From Voacanga thouarsii (lineage: Eukaryota > Streptophyta > Magnoliopsida > Gentianales > Apocynaceae), in the NCBI GenBank assembly GCA_026120185.1, contig JANUWF010001272.1, forward strand, positions 2,418,001 to 2,482,000: a stretch of 64,000 nt of DNA, given 5' to 3'. The notes under the pieces are model-generated. The model saw nothing but the letters and a program-made list of their open reading frames with translations, was not told the origin of the DNA and searched no databases. Shown here piece after piece: positions 55,256 through 64,000 of this stretch. The translations under genes and the position numbers were made by a program. Position 1 is the first letter of the stretch; each line of letters opens with the position of its first letter.

Positions 55256-56357
55256 AGCTACATTTTTCGTTTACTTTACTTTCAATTTTTGTGATTGAGA
55301 TAATTTTTATTCCTGTTGTTTTAGTTGATTGTTTTTCATTAATTAGAGTGCATTATTCAGCATTATTGTGTCTTTCGCATTTAAAAAAAAAATTGGAGAA
55401 CCAGACAGAACCAAGCCGGCACCGGCTCCAAGATCCAGGACCGGCGCCGGTTCCTATTGGGTAGGCACAACTTATGGGCCATTTTGGCTACTTGTTCTTC
55501 AAAATCTCCAATCTCCCTCTCAAATTCTCTCCAACCCGCATTGGCTTCATATCCCCCATTTCCCAAAATTTGATTTTTCACCTCCTAAACACTTCCATAA
55601 CATCTATATACTTATCTTTTGTTGATCCTACAAATCAAAAATCTCAAAATCTTTGATTTTTCACAACAACATCACATTCAATCCACAAGCAAGGAGCTTG
55701 GATTTCTACAAAAAGCTTACATCTTTTGCTTGCCCATGCATACATGAGCACAAATGTATGATTTTTATTCAATTCCTACGGTTAAAATGGTGTAGATAAC
55801 TTTTTCTAATTTTAGGAACAATTTTGGCTGAAAATTGGGATTGTGTTTGCTTTCTTAAATTATGCATTACTCCTTGAGCTTAATGAATTGGACTACATTA
55901 GGAGTTACTGATCCTTTGATACTTGATCTATACATATGATCATTAGGGACTTCATGCATATGGCTAAGGGGGTTGTGGAATTATGGCTATTTGTGATGAT
56001 TAACTTTAAGCTATATATGGAAATTGCATTTTTTTTTTTTTCACGTAATACCATGATGATCCCTTTATTAACATGATCATATCTACTTGCATGCATTGAG
56101 GATATTCAACACGTTTATGCTTTACAGTGCACTCTACATGTATTGTTGCAGGTTGTGTTGAATTGAGTGGAGGCGATTGAATGGATTGATGGTTGGAGTG
56201 TGATATGTATTGAAGGAGTTTTGGTTTGTGGATTGTGAGATTGGTTGAGGGTTGAGTGAGATTTGAAGAGTGTATTTGTAAGGGTTAGTTATATCCCATT
56301 TAACATCGTTGAGCTCAATTGTTCTCTCTTCCTATTTCCCCCACTCCTTACTTGAAC
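55256..56357 (+). other. Spacer with an LTR-like segment
   Basis: Where pol should lie there is only about 1.1 kb of noncoding DNA. 55393-55460 (ATTGGAGAACCAGACAGAA, then CCGGCACCGGCTCC and CCGGCGCCGGTTCC) resembles the palindrome-array part of the LTR (52420-52480), so an LTR fragment seems to have been captured in the interior. The rest is unremarkable. Confidence 0.6.
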
Positions 56358-57590
56358 ATGTCTAGAGTAAGGAGTCATGATTCTAAAAGGGCGAGAGCTT
56401 CTTCTTCCTCAGCCCCTTCATCTGTCGATCCTTTATTCCTTAGACCAATTGAGTTTATTGATGCATCTTTTAAGGAATGGTACAATAGGAGAGCATCCAA
56501 TAAAATCATTGTCGAGCGTACTTTCGCACCCACCTTAGACCGTGCACTCAAATTAGGAATGATGTTTAGAAGGTTAGGATGGGGTTTGATAGTACAACTG
56601 AAAGGGAAGTATTGTCCAGTGCTCATCAAGGAATTTTATGCTAACATGATTAATAAGGGCAATAAACACCTTCCCCATATTGAAACGAGAATGAAAGGAA
56701 TCCCTATCGTCATCACCCAAAATTAATTAGCTAACCTCCTCTAGGTATTTGATGATGATTCTTGGCAAGGGATAGATGTGAATAATCAAAAGATTCTTTC
56801 TGACCCGAATTGGGATGTTAGCGGGACTAGAGCCACATTAGGTTTGTATGAGCATAATGCCTTTCAAGCTAATAGTTTCTATTCAAACAACGATTTTGCT
56901 ACCAACTTTCGAGCTCTAGTCTATATGTTTGGGTTCAATGTTGTACCCCATGCTAGTGGTTTCAATGAGGCCCGACTTATTGACACTTATATTTTACATC
57001 AGATGATGAACACACTGTCTATCCCTCTTGCACCTTTGATCATCCAATCCAAGGGATGTTGTTCATCACCATCTCTCAACAAAAGCTTTCATTTTTCCCT
57101 TGGTTATAATGAAAATTCTGAAAGACTTTGGTGTTAGTCTTGAGGGAGAACTGATGAAGGCTACCACTGAGCACGATATGGTGACCGAGAAAACTCTGAT
57201 GAGTTGCGAATACAAGTATAACCCGGAATTGAAAAAATGGCTAACTCCCTTCGAGGTTCGACATCCCAATCAGGTAAGGCCACCCACAGTAGAGGAGGAG
57301 CACCCACCACCATCGGCACGTGCACGAGCTAGCAATTCTCAGTCCCAACACCGGACTGACTTTGAGACTACCGTGCAAGGACGACTAGACCAGCAAATGG
57401 AGGTGCTCCAATACTTGCAAGGTACTATGGCTGACATGGCGCGACGGCAAGCTACTATTAAGCAACAATTGGCCGAATTGAAGCAGCATTCTTCTGGGTC
57501 ACATGGTGGTAAGGGAACTTCTACACCAGCTGATAATGATGAGGATGATGATGATGATTGTCTACATTTTTTTGATCACTCTTATTTTTC
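56358..57590 (+). pseudogene. Second ORF of Athila-like element 2 (plant-transposon-protein type)
   Basis: From ATG 56358: MSRVRSHDSKRARASSSSA (basic, possible nuclear signal), FIDASFKEWYNRRASNKIIVE, LGWGLIVQLKGKYCPVLIKEFYAN, stops at 56724 and 56742, then FDDDSWQGIDVNN, NFRALVYMFGFNVVPHASGFNEARLIDTY, MMNTLSIPLAPLI, a frameshift near 57090, ELMKATTEHDMV and a C-terminal half with a glutamine-rich coiled coil and an acidic DNDEDDDDD end. It resembles the domain called putative plant transposon protein. No membrane segment or catalytic motif is apparent. Only about three disabling changes, so it is better preserved than Gag. Confidence 0.7.
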
Positions 57591-59363
57591 CTTTCTCTTT
57601 TAATGTTTTTTTTTTCTTTGCCGTAGTTTTTTATTTTTTTTTTTCCTTTATTTGTACTATTTTCTTTCTTTTGTTTTTGGCTTTATTTTCTTTTCTAATT
57701 TTGATGCTTTGGTGTGCTCTTTTTGTATTTTTCTTTTTTAGATACTTTGCCAATGCCTCATTCTTCAGGCATTCAACTCTTGTACAGCACACTGCACAAT
57801 GAATGGGAGTTTGTTTTTCTTATCTCTTCTCCTTTTTATATTTTTGGTCCCATGGTATGGTTTATTCTTTGTTATATTTATTTGGCCATTGAGGACAATG
57901 TCCAGTTTAAGTGTGGGGGAGTGATTTGATTGACAAGTCTTCTATACATATACTTTAGCCTTCTTGGGAACAAATTGTGAGCCAAATTTTTCTGACTTTC
58001 TTTGAGATTTCAAGCTGTATTTTTAAAGCATGTCTTTATGAAGGATTATATAGCATATATTATAGATCATTTATGGCTTATGCATGACTTTTTACACACA
58101 CATAGACGAAGTAGTTCTTGATCAAATGCTTTACATTGTTCTTAAACCTATTTTTCTACTAAAATTCGTGGAGCATTCTAGAACTTACTTGAATATCTCT
58201 CGAAGCGAAATAAGAAAGACAATCATGATTTAACTTAGGGATGACGGTAATAGGCCTTCTTTAGATAATTTAAGCTTTTCAAGCCTACCTATTGTTATAT
58301 TATCTTTAGTGCCTATTTTGAGCCTAAATTGTCGATTTTTTTTCTTTAAAACCCGTCACAATATTTTGTCCATTACTTGTTTCTAAGAGTTTGAATAATT
58401 TTCCAAATCTTTATGCTCTTAATGGATAAAAGTATATGTAGGAGCATGTTGAGAAAGAATACTTAAAAAAGATCATGACTTGCTACTTTCAGTCATGTAT
58501 CAATAGTGTGTTGAGTTGAAGAAAGAAATGAAAGAGAAAAGAGGGAGTGAAAACAAGAAAAGAAAAACAAAAGCTGCTAGAAATAATGAAAAGGAGAAAT
58601 TGAGAAAGAAAAGAAAAGCAGCAGTGAAAAAGAAGAGAAAAGAGGGGTGAAAGAAAAGAGAAAATTTTTTAAAGGAAAAGAGAGACAAAAGATCATAAAA
58701 GGAATACTGATTGAGTTGTAAAGTTAAGTTCATATAAAGTACTTGACACCATTGCTGGAAATTTGAGTAATCTTGTGAAAGAAATAAGGAAAAGAGTTGA
58801 TGAGAAAAAAAAGAAAAGGAAAAGAGAAAAATGCAGGATTTTCTTGAGTGGAGTTGTAATTGCTAAATAAGGTTATGGTTTGATTGATTTTGGAATAGGA
58901 GAGCAAGAAGAGTTGGAAATTATTGGTTCATTTTGTTTATCTTTTTCTTGCAAACTCTCAGCTTCTTTGATATTTGATTCTGCTATATCCTTCATTTGAT
59001 AAGCTATATTACAAGCCTTAAGCCTTACATTACAAACTTGAAAGTCCTACTTGACCTAAGTAAAGTCATGATATGTCTCGGATTAGTGGAGAGAGTGTAT
59101 GGAAAGTAAGCCTACATAATGCATTTTTTTTTTTTTAACTAAATTCTTTCCAATGGTTTGAGAATATTGTGAAGTATTGAGATGGTTCTACTAAGTCATT
59201 ATTCACTTACACAAGTCTTGCATTTGTTGTGAAAGATGTAGTATCAAGTGTTTTATGTTCTTGAATAAAGAAAGCGTTGAAAATGTTGTTTTGAAATTGA
59301 TTAATGAAACCTTGTGTTTTCCAACTTGTTCTTGATACTTTGCTTGAGGACAAGCAAAGAGCT
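57591..59363 (+). other. 3' noncoding region with purine-rich block and internal purine tract
   Basis: TTTAAGTGTGGGGGAGTGA at 57906-57924 is a polypurine-like tract 1.45 kb before the real one. 58500-58840 is an irregular GA-rich stretch (GAAAAGAGGGAG, AAGAAAAGAAAAG). Open frames here are low-complexity and not called. Confidence 0.6.
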
Positions 59364-59377
59364 AAGTGTGGGGAAAT
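59364..59377 (+). other. Polypurine tract of Athila-like element 2
   Basis: AAGTGTGGGGAAAT directly before the 3' LTR (TGATAGAGGC). Confidence 0.82.
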
Positions 59378-60861
59378 TGATAGAGGCTAAATTAGTCATA
59401 GTTTTCCTAATTATTTGAAGCTCTTTTGTGATACATTTTATTCAAAAACTAATCGTATTCCTTCATATTTGATATTTTACCCTTGGAAAGGTATTTTGGT
59501 CATTATTTCAGATTTTTGGGGTAAAATGAAGCAAAAACGTCGCGAAACAAATTAGAGGCGGCGCCGGCTAGGAGAGAGGAATTGGCGCCGGCCATGCACT
59601 GGTTGCACAAATTTCGAAGCGACAAAAAATTGGTGAAATAGGACGAAACAAAGTGAAATTGGCGCTAGCTCAAGTAGTCAAGGCGGCGCCAGCTGCATTC
59701 TGGAATACATTGTGCGGAATTCAAGAAAAAATCGACGAACAATTGGAGAACTATAACATAACTGGCGCCAGCTCCAAGAGCCAAGGCGGCGCCGGCTGTG
59801 CCCTGAAGTTAAGGCGGTGCTTGATTTTTTCTGCTCAGTTTTTGGAAATCTGTGGAGTTTTAGTATCTTTCAACTTCTACTCGGCCAAAAACATTACACC
59901 AACGAGTTCATGCACTTCCCAAGCCTATAAATAGATGGAAAACACAAGAGAAATGGGAAAAATTCATTGATCATCACATAAAATTACTTAATCAAATGAG
60001 GAATTATTCAATTCAATGAGGGTTGTGCAAGAAAGTCTTCAAAGGAAGAAGAATGAAGCTTGTCTATGAGTGCTTTCTTTTACTTTATTTTCTTTTTCTT
60101 GAACAATGATATGTTAATTATTTTATTATAATTTGACATTGTTTCAGATATTCATGATGTTTAGAGTTGTTTGATCTTTTGATTAATTGATTGTTATTTT
60201 TGGTATTCAATTACTTGTGCTTATTACGAAATTAGTTTGTTGGTTCTCTCCATTAACTTACTGGACCAAGGGGGTTGATGGTAGTTTAAATTTATTAATT
60301 TCATTTTCTGTTGGCTATTAACTTACTGGACCAAGGGGGTTGATTGCTTAGAACGAGTAATTGAAGGTTAATTGATGTCTTCCGAGACCAAGGGTTCATT
60401 GATTAATTTCATGTTTTAAATTTTTCGAGACCAAATGATTCTAATTTGTCTAGAAGGTAGTGATTTCATAGATTGACCATTGAAGTGAATCTAATTTAAT
60501 CATTCATGATGCCAAGAGAATAATTAGTTATGGTAATGGTTGTGTTCTTTAAGATCATGTTTGTCTAAACAATGGTTTGAGTTGCATACTTATCCATCCT
60601 TGACATGTATATATATATTTTTTTTATTTTCTTTTGTTTTCTTTTATTTCTTTTTCACTTTATCTAGTCGATTAAACAATGACAGAAAGGTGATTAGTGT
60701 ATACTTGTTCCTTGAGGATCAACACTCGTTTGAACCCTATGCTATGTTAATGATGAGTACGCTTGCTCATATGTGTAATTTGAGATTAACATTTTAATGT
60801 AAACTTGATTAGGAATATGCTTATTTTTATATGATTTTTATACCCAAATCCATACGCATCA
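59378..60861 (+). repeat. 3' LTR of Athila-like element 2
   Basis: 1484 bases matching 52056-53596, ending CATACGCATCA. Its palindrome array (59560-59815) keeps more intact GGCGCC words than the 5' LTR. TATA box at 59926-59933. Confidence 0.92.
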
Positions 60862-61111
60862 CCTGGTAAAAGTCCAAAGGTGTGATCCGATATCATTAAG
60901 GTCAAAGAGAAACTCAGGTACGGAAGTATAGTGGACCCTTTAAGTTTTGGTATTATAATCGATTAATAAGTATAATTCTTCGTGTGATACATTCCTATTA
61001 ATGATTAAAATTTCTATAATTTCTAAACTCCTTAGATTTTATCATAATATTTCAAGATAACTTACCCAAAAATGTCCTTGTTTTGAACTGACACTTTTCG
61101 GCACAAGAAAA

Positions 61112-61124
61112 TGGTATCAGAGCC
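61112..61124 (+). other. tRNA-Met primer binding site of pararetrovirus 2
   Basis: TGGTATCAGAGCC, the exact caulimovirid minus-strand primer site that defines position 1 of the genome. It overlaps an ATG at 61111. Confidence 0.88.
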
Positions 61125-61370
61125 ATACTCGAATTAGATAATTTAGATATTGAATTAGTAGAATCAACTACATCATTAGATTTTCATATAACTTTTTATG
61201 ATAATCAAGAAATATCAAATGAAGACTTTACAGAGTTTGAACATAGATAGGCACAAGAATGGGATAATAACACAGAAGTACCAATAAGATTTTATTCTGA
61301 TAAGTATATAGATGATACAGATTGGAGATATAGATCTGATTAAAAATGCCCAGGAAACAAAGACCTATCG
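61125..61370 (+). pseudogene. First ORF of pararetrovirus 2, partial
   Basis: Coding-like frame ELDNLDIELVEST, DFHITFYDNQEISNEDFTEF, a TAG, then AQEWDNNTEVPIRFYSDKY and DTDWRYRSD to a TAA at 61342. A new ATG follows at 61346 (MPRKQRP) and is cut by the LTR 25 bases later. The acidic composition fits a small first ORF, but I cannot assign a function. Confidence 0.5.
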
Positions 61371-64000
61371 TGTAACACCTCTACTAAAAACAACAGCGGA
61401 AATATATCAACACCGAGTATCGCCCCATCCAATTTCTCGGACAAGGGATTTTTATAACGAAATAACAGAGTAAATATATATAAAGTCCAAACTCAATAGC
61501 ATCCCATATTGATGGTCACACATATACATATATCAGAGAATCTCATACATGCCATCTCTATATACAATAGAACGAAGTACATGATCAAAAGGAAAGTCGT
61601 CCAGACCTATACTGCTAACTCTGTGGTATCGTCCTGTTATCTGTAGGTTTGCTCAGCTCTAGATCCTACAAGAAGGTAAGATAAAAGACACATGTGAGTG
61701 ACGAATCACCTAGTGAATCCCGTGTGTGCTAGTGCTTTATGAAAGAACAGAGAACACAAGAGTTTTGTGAAATAGCATATTGTTCTTTTCCTACTGGAAA
61801 CAGTTTTCAAAATACTCTAAGGAGAAGAGTTTATTTAGAACTCAATCATTTTTGGAAAACAGTATTTCAGATTTCAAATCATTGCCCCAGTTTTCAAAAT
61901 ACAGGCACTTCTCTCATAAAAGGTCAGCCTGTATGCAAGTCTAGCAATCCTTGCCTTCAGTGCCACGTATTATTGTATTGAGACCACCGCCTCCAGAACT
62001 CAATCCGTGTGTCACCGGAATAAGTACACTGTAGTTTACTATAATAACAGTGCACGCAGCACAAAATCTTTTATTTGCTACCATAAGCCAAGAGTCCTAA
62101 TCCTAACATCAATCACCATCGAGGCAGTAAGGGGTTTGAACAACGCTAGGTGTCCAGCCCAGCCTGTGAACAACCCAAATCACAAAGTGCACACAAGGTA
62201 CGGTAATTGCCAAGCTCTAGACGGCTAGCCAAGACGACTTGTCTCAATGTCCTGTCACTCCGTTCGGAGTAAGACAATCCCTAGAACTAGACTAAGTTAC
62301 TAGGGTCATCTAACTCTAACGTAGGCTAATACAAATATCAAAGTCCTTGCTGAGTAGTCAATGTCACCACTACCAACCCCTTCTGACTGATCAGGTCAGA
62401 GGGTTATCTGATCTTATAGGATTTTCAATCAAACATTTTTTAGGCAAATAACACTTTCTAAAATTTGATCCCACTGCCTCACAATTCAGATAATCATTCA
62501 TATAGGCCCCGTAGGGCCAATCAATTCATTCCATAGGCATATTAGGCCAATAAAATAATTTTAGGGATCAAAAATTATTTTTTAAAAGTCAATCTCATCA
62601 AGAAAGATCTTTTTCAAAACCGTGTCAAAATAGGTTAAAGAGTTCTTTCTATACATCAAAGTAAGTTTCTAAGAGTATCTGGGTCATTTTCTCCATACTC
62701 GATCATAAAAGTCATTTTCAAGGGTATATTCGGGTCTTTTTACCCATACCTAATTTCAAAAGAGTTTCTGAGGGTATTCGGGTCATTTTACCCTTACCCG
62801 ATTTGAAATGTGTTCACAAGAGTTCTAAAAAGGATATTTCGGTCATTTACCAAATACCCGATTCCAAAGGTTTCTATAAAACATTCCAATAAGGACATTT
62901 GGATTATTTTCCAAATACTCGATTCCAAAAGGAACTCATTTTAAGAAATCCAGAATTCTAATCCCAAAAAAGGATTAAATTCAAAATTTCCAAACACGTT
63001 TTCATAAAATGTTTCAATAAGGGCATTCCAGTCAATTTATGAATTCTTGATTCTAAAAATTACCATTTTTTGAAATCCCAAATATTTAATCCAAAAAGGA
63101 CTAAATTCACAAATTCACGCTTTAATCGTCTAGAAAGGTTTACAAGCCAATTATGAAGTTCATTCGAGCCCAAAATGGCATAAAACAAATCTTGCTTAGA
63201 TAAACCTTAAATATATTCAGGGATTTCGAAAACGGTATAAAATGTAGCATTGCATGGAAAAACAAAGCACACTAACTTTCAAAATGTTTTAGAAATCAAA
63301 AGGACTCACCTCGTGTCCTAATTAACTCTTTCCGTTCACGGCCGTTTAATCACTGTCTCTATTATTTCAAATGTTTCATTGGCCATTTTTTGATAATCCT
63401 ACACCAAACATCGTTTTCGGATCAATTCATGTTCAGTCGAAAAATAGCCGACGTGACCAACGATTAGCTAATGGTTAAGGAAAACGTTTGACTTTCGTTC
63501 ACATCGTTTTTCCATCATTTATTCAATTCTTTCGTTTTTCTTTTTCCACATCTCTTCTCCCTTCATATACAAGGGATTCACTTCATATTTCCCAATTATT
63601 TCATCCAAAATCAAACAATTAATCATCCTTAAGTTCATCCACTTTCTAAGCAAAATTCTGATATTTTGCTGCTTTGACACATGATTTTATTTTGAACATA
63701 ACTTTCAACCTACAACTCCGATTTGGCTCTATGATATACCAAAATGACCGTAAGACTCTTAAATTTAATACAAGCCCCTTTTTTAGAGTTATAGTTCCCG
63801 TGACATACTACAGGGCAAAAAAAGCCCCAGTAGTTTTACCTCAATTCTACTATTCATGCTCTCTTTTGTTCTCCTTTAGTCTTTAACACCTTGGAACCAT
63901 TAATTCATTCAATTCTCCTTCAAATCATCTTTAATTCTATAATTTTCAGATTCCAATAGCTCACAAGAGTCACACTTATTTAATACAAATTCATCTTTTC
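61371..64000 (-). mobile_element. Tekay/Del-type LTR, running off the right edge
   Basis: Starts TGTAACACCTCTACTAA, collinear with the start of the solo LTR at 25375 (the same early blocks: CGCCCCATCC, a GGTAAGATAAAAGACACATG-like block, CCCGTGTGTGCT). Minus orientation is inferred from that alignment. No coding region in 2.6 kb; the open frames at 61739 and 62007 have no similarity. Whether it is a solo LTR or part of a whole element cannot be seen. Confidence 0.75.
62672..63060. repeat. Degenerate minisatellite in the right-hand Tekay LTR
   Basis: Five to six copies of a unit near GGGTATTCGGGTCATTTTAC followed by CCATACCCGATTYCAAAAG, spaced about 50-60 bases at first and wider later. Not seen in the other Tekay-type LTRs. 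Confidence 0.75.

Larger units (their letters stand above)
52056..60861 (+). mobile_element. Athila-like Ty3/gypsy element 2, full length but pol-less
   Basis: 8.8 kb, two LTRs (52056-53596 and 59378-60861), flanked by CTTGG and CCTGG (a duplication with one change). The interior of 5.8 kb has a primer site, a Gag relic, a long second ORF relic and a polypurine tract. No protease, RT, RNase H or integrase motif was found. It is inserted in the leader of pararetrovirus 2; the viral sequence resumes at 60867. Same plan as 31057-43657. Confidence 0.9.
60867..61370 (+). mobile_element. Endogenous pararetrovirus 2, right part (leader, PBS, first ORF start)
   Basis: After the 5-base target copy (CCTGG, 60862-60866) the viral leader resumes, reaches a tRNA-Met primer site at 61112 and runs into coding-like sequence until the Tekay LTR at 61371. 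Leader length from the TATA box to the primer site, leaving out the inserted element, is about 0.57 kb, normal for caulimovirids. Confidence 0.82.

Noticed and set aside
57503..57929. Hydrophobic frames after the second ORF of Athila-like element 2, possible envelope-like protein
   Set aside because: Derived from T-rich sequence (F/L/S runs) in a shifted frame; no signal peptide plus ectodomain pattern and no start context.
1..64000. Host protein-coding genes, CRISPR arrays, bacterial operons
   Set aside because: All recognisable coding sequence belongs to transposons or pararetroviruses, and the repeats are microsatellites, LTRs or CACTA arrays without spacers.

Overview
This 64 kb window looks like repeat-filled intergenic DNA from a flowering plant, most likely a eudicot. 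The evidence is eukaryotic: Ty3/gypsy and Ty1/copia retrotransposons with plant-type LTRs, a CACTA (En/Spm) DNA transposon, MITEs, and two old endogenous copies of plant pararetroviruses (Caulimoviridae). I found no host protein gene, rRNA, functional tRNA or CRISPR array. The DNA is strongly AT-rich and almost every coding region carries stops or frameshifts. The species cannot be named from the sequence alone.

Layout, left to right. 1-8626: a minus-strand chromovirus (Tekay/Del-type Ty3/gypsy) with gag, protease, RT, RNase H, integrase and a chromodomain between two long LTRs. It sits in the subterminal repeats of a minus-strand CACTA element (8627-24763). That element carries a decayed TNP2 transposase (12715-16142) and a second TNP1/Transposase_24-like gene (10833-12652). 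The CACTA element is itself interrupted by a solo Ty1/copia LTR (9116-10827), a Stowaway-like MITE (18368-18601) and a pararetrovirus fragment (18722-23980) bracketed by an exact 53-bp direct repeat. Right of the CACTA end lies a broken minus-oriented repeat, called X here. It is split by a second solo copia LTR (24821-30786), which holds a solo Tekay-type LTR (25375-29619), and by a 12.6 kb Athila-like element (31057-43657).

44157-47723 is the 3' half of a Ty1/copia element, split by an Athila-like solo LTR. 48784-49071 is a small rearrangement with direct and inverted duplications. 49072-61370 is a second pararetrovirus (RT-RNase H, TAV-position ORF, promoter, poly(A) signal, leader, tRNA-Met primer site, start of the first ORF), split by a complete Athila-like element (52056-60861) and cut on the right by a third Tekay-type LTR (61371 to the window end).

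The nesting gives a relative order of events: X and the viruses are older than the elements that break them. The two Athila-like elements share an unusual plan: a Gag region and a second ORF (plant-transposon-protein type), but no recognisable pol. Their LTRs carry GC-rich palindrome arrays just upstream of TATA-like boxes. The Tekay LTRs carry a tRNA-like A-box/B-box module that persists between divergent copies. These two patterns, the pol-less element plan and the 53-bp repeat around the viral insert are the observations most worth following up.
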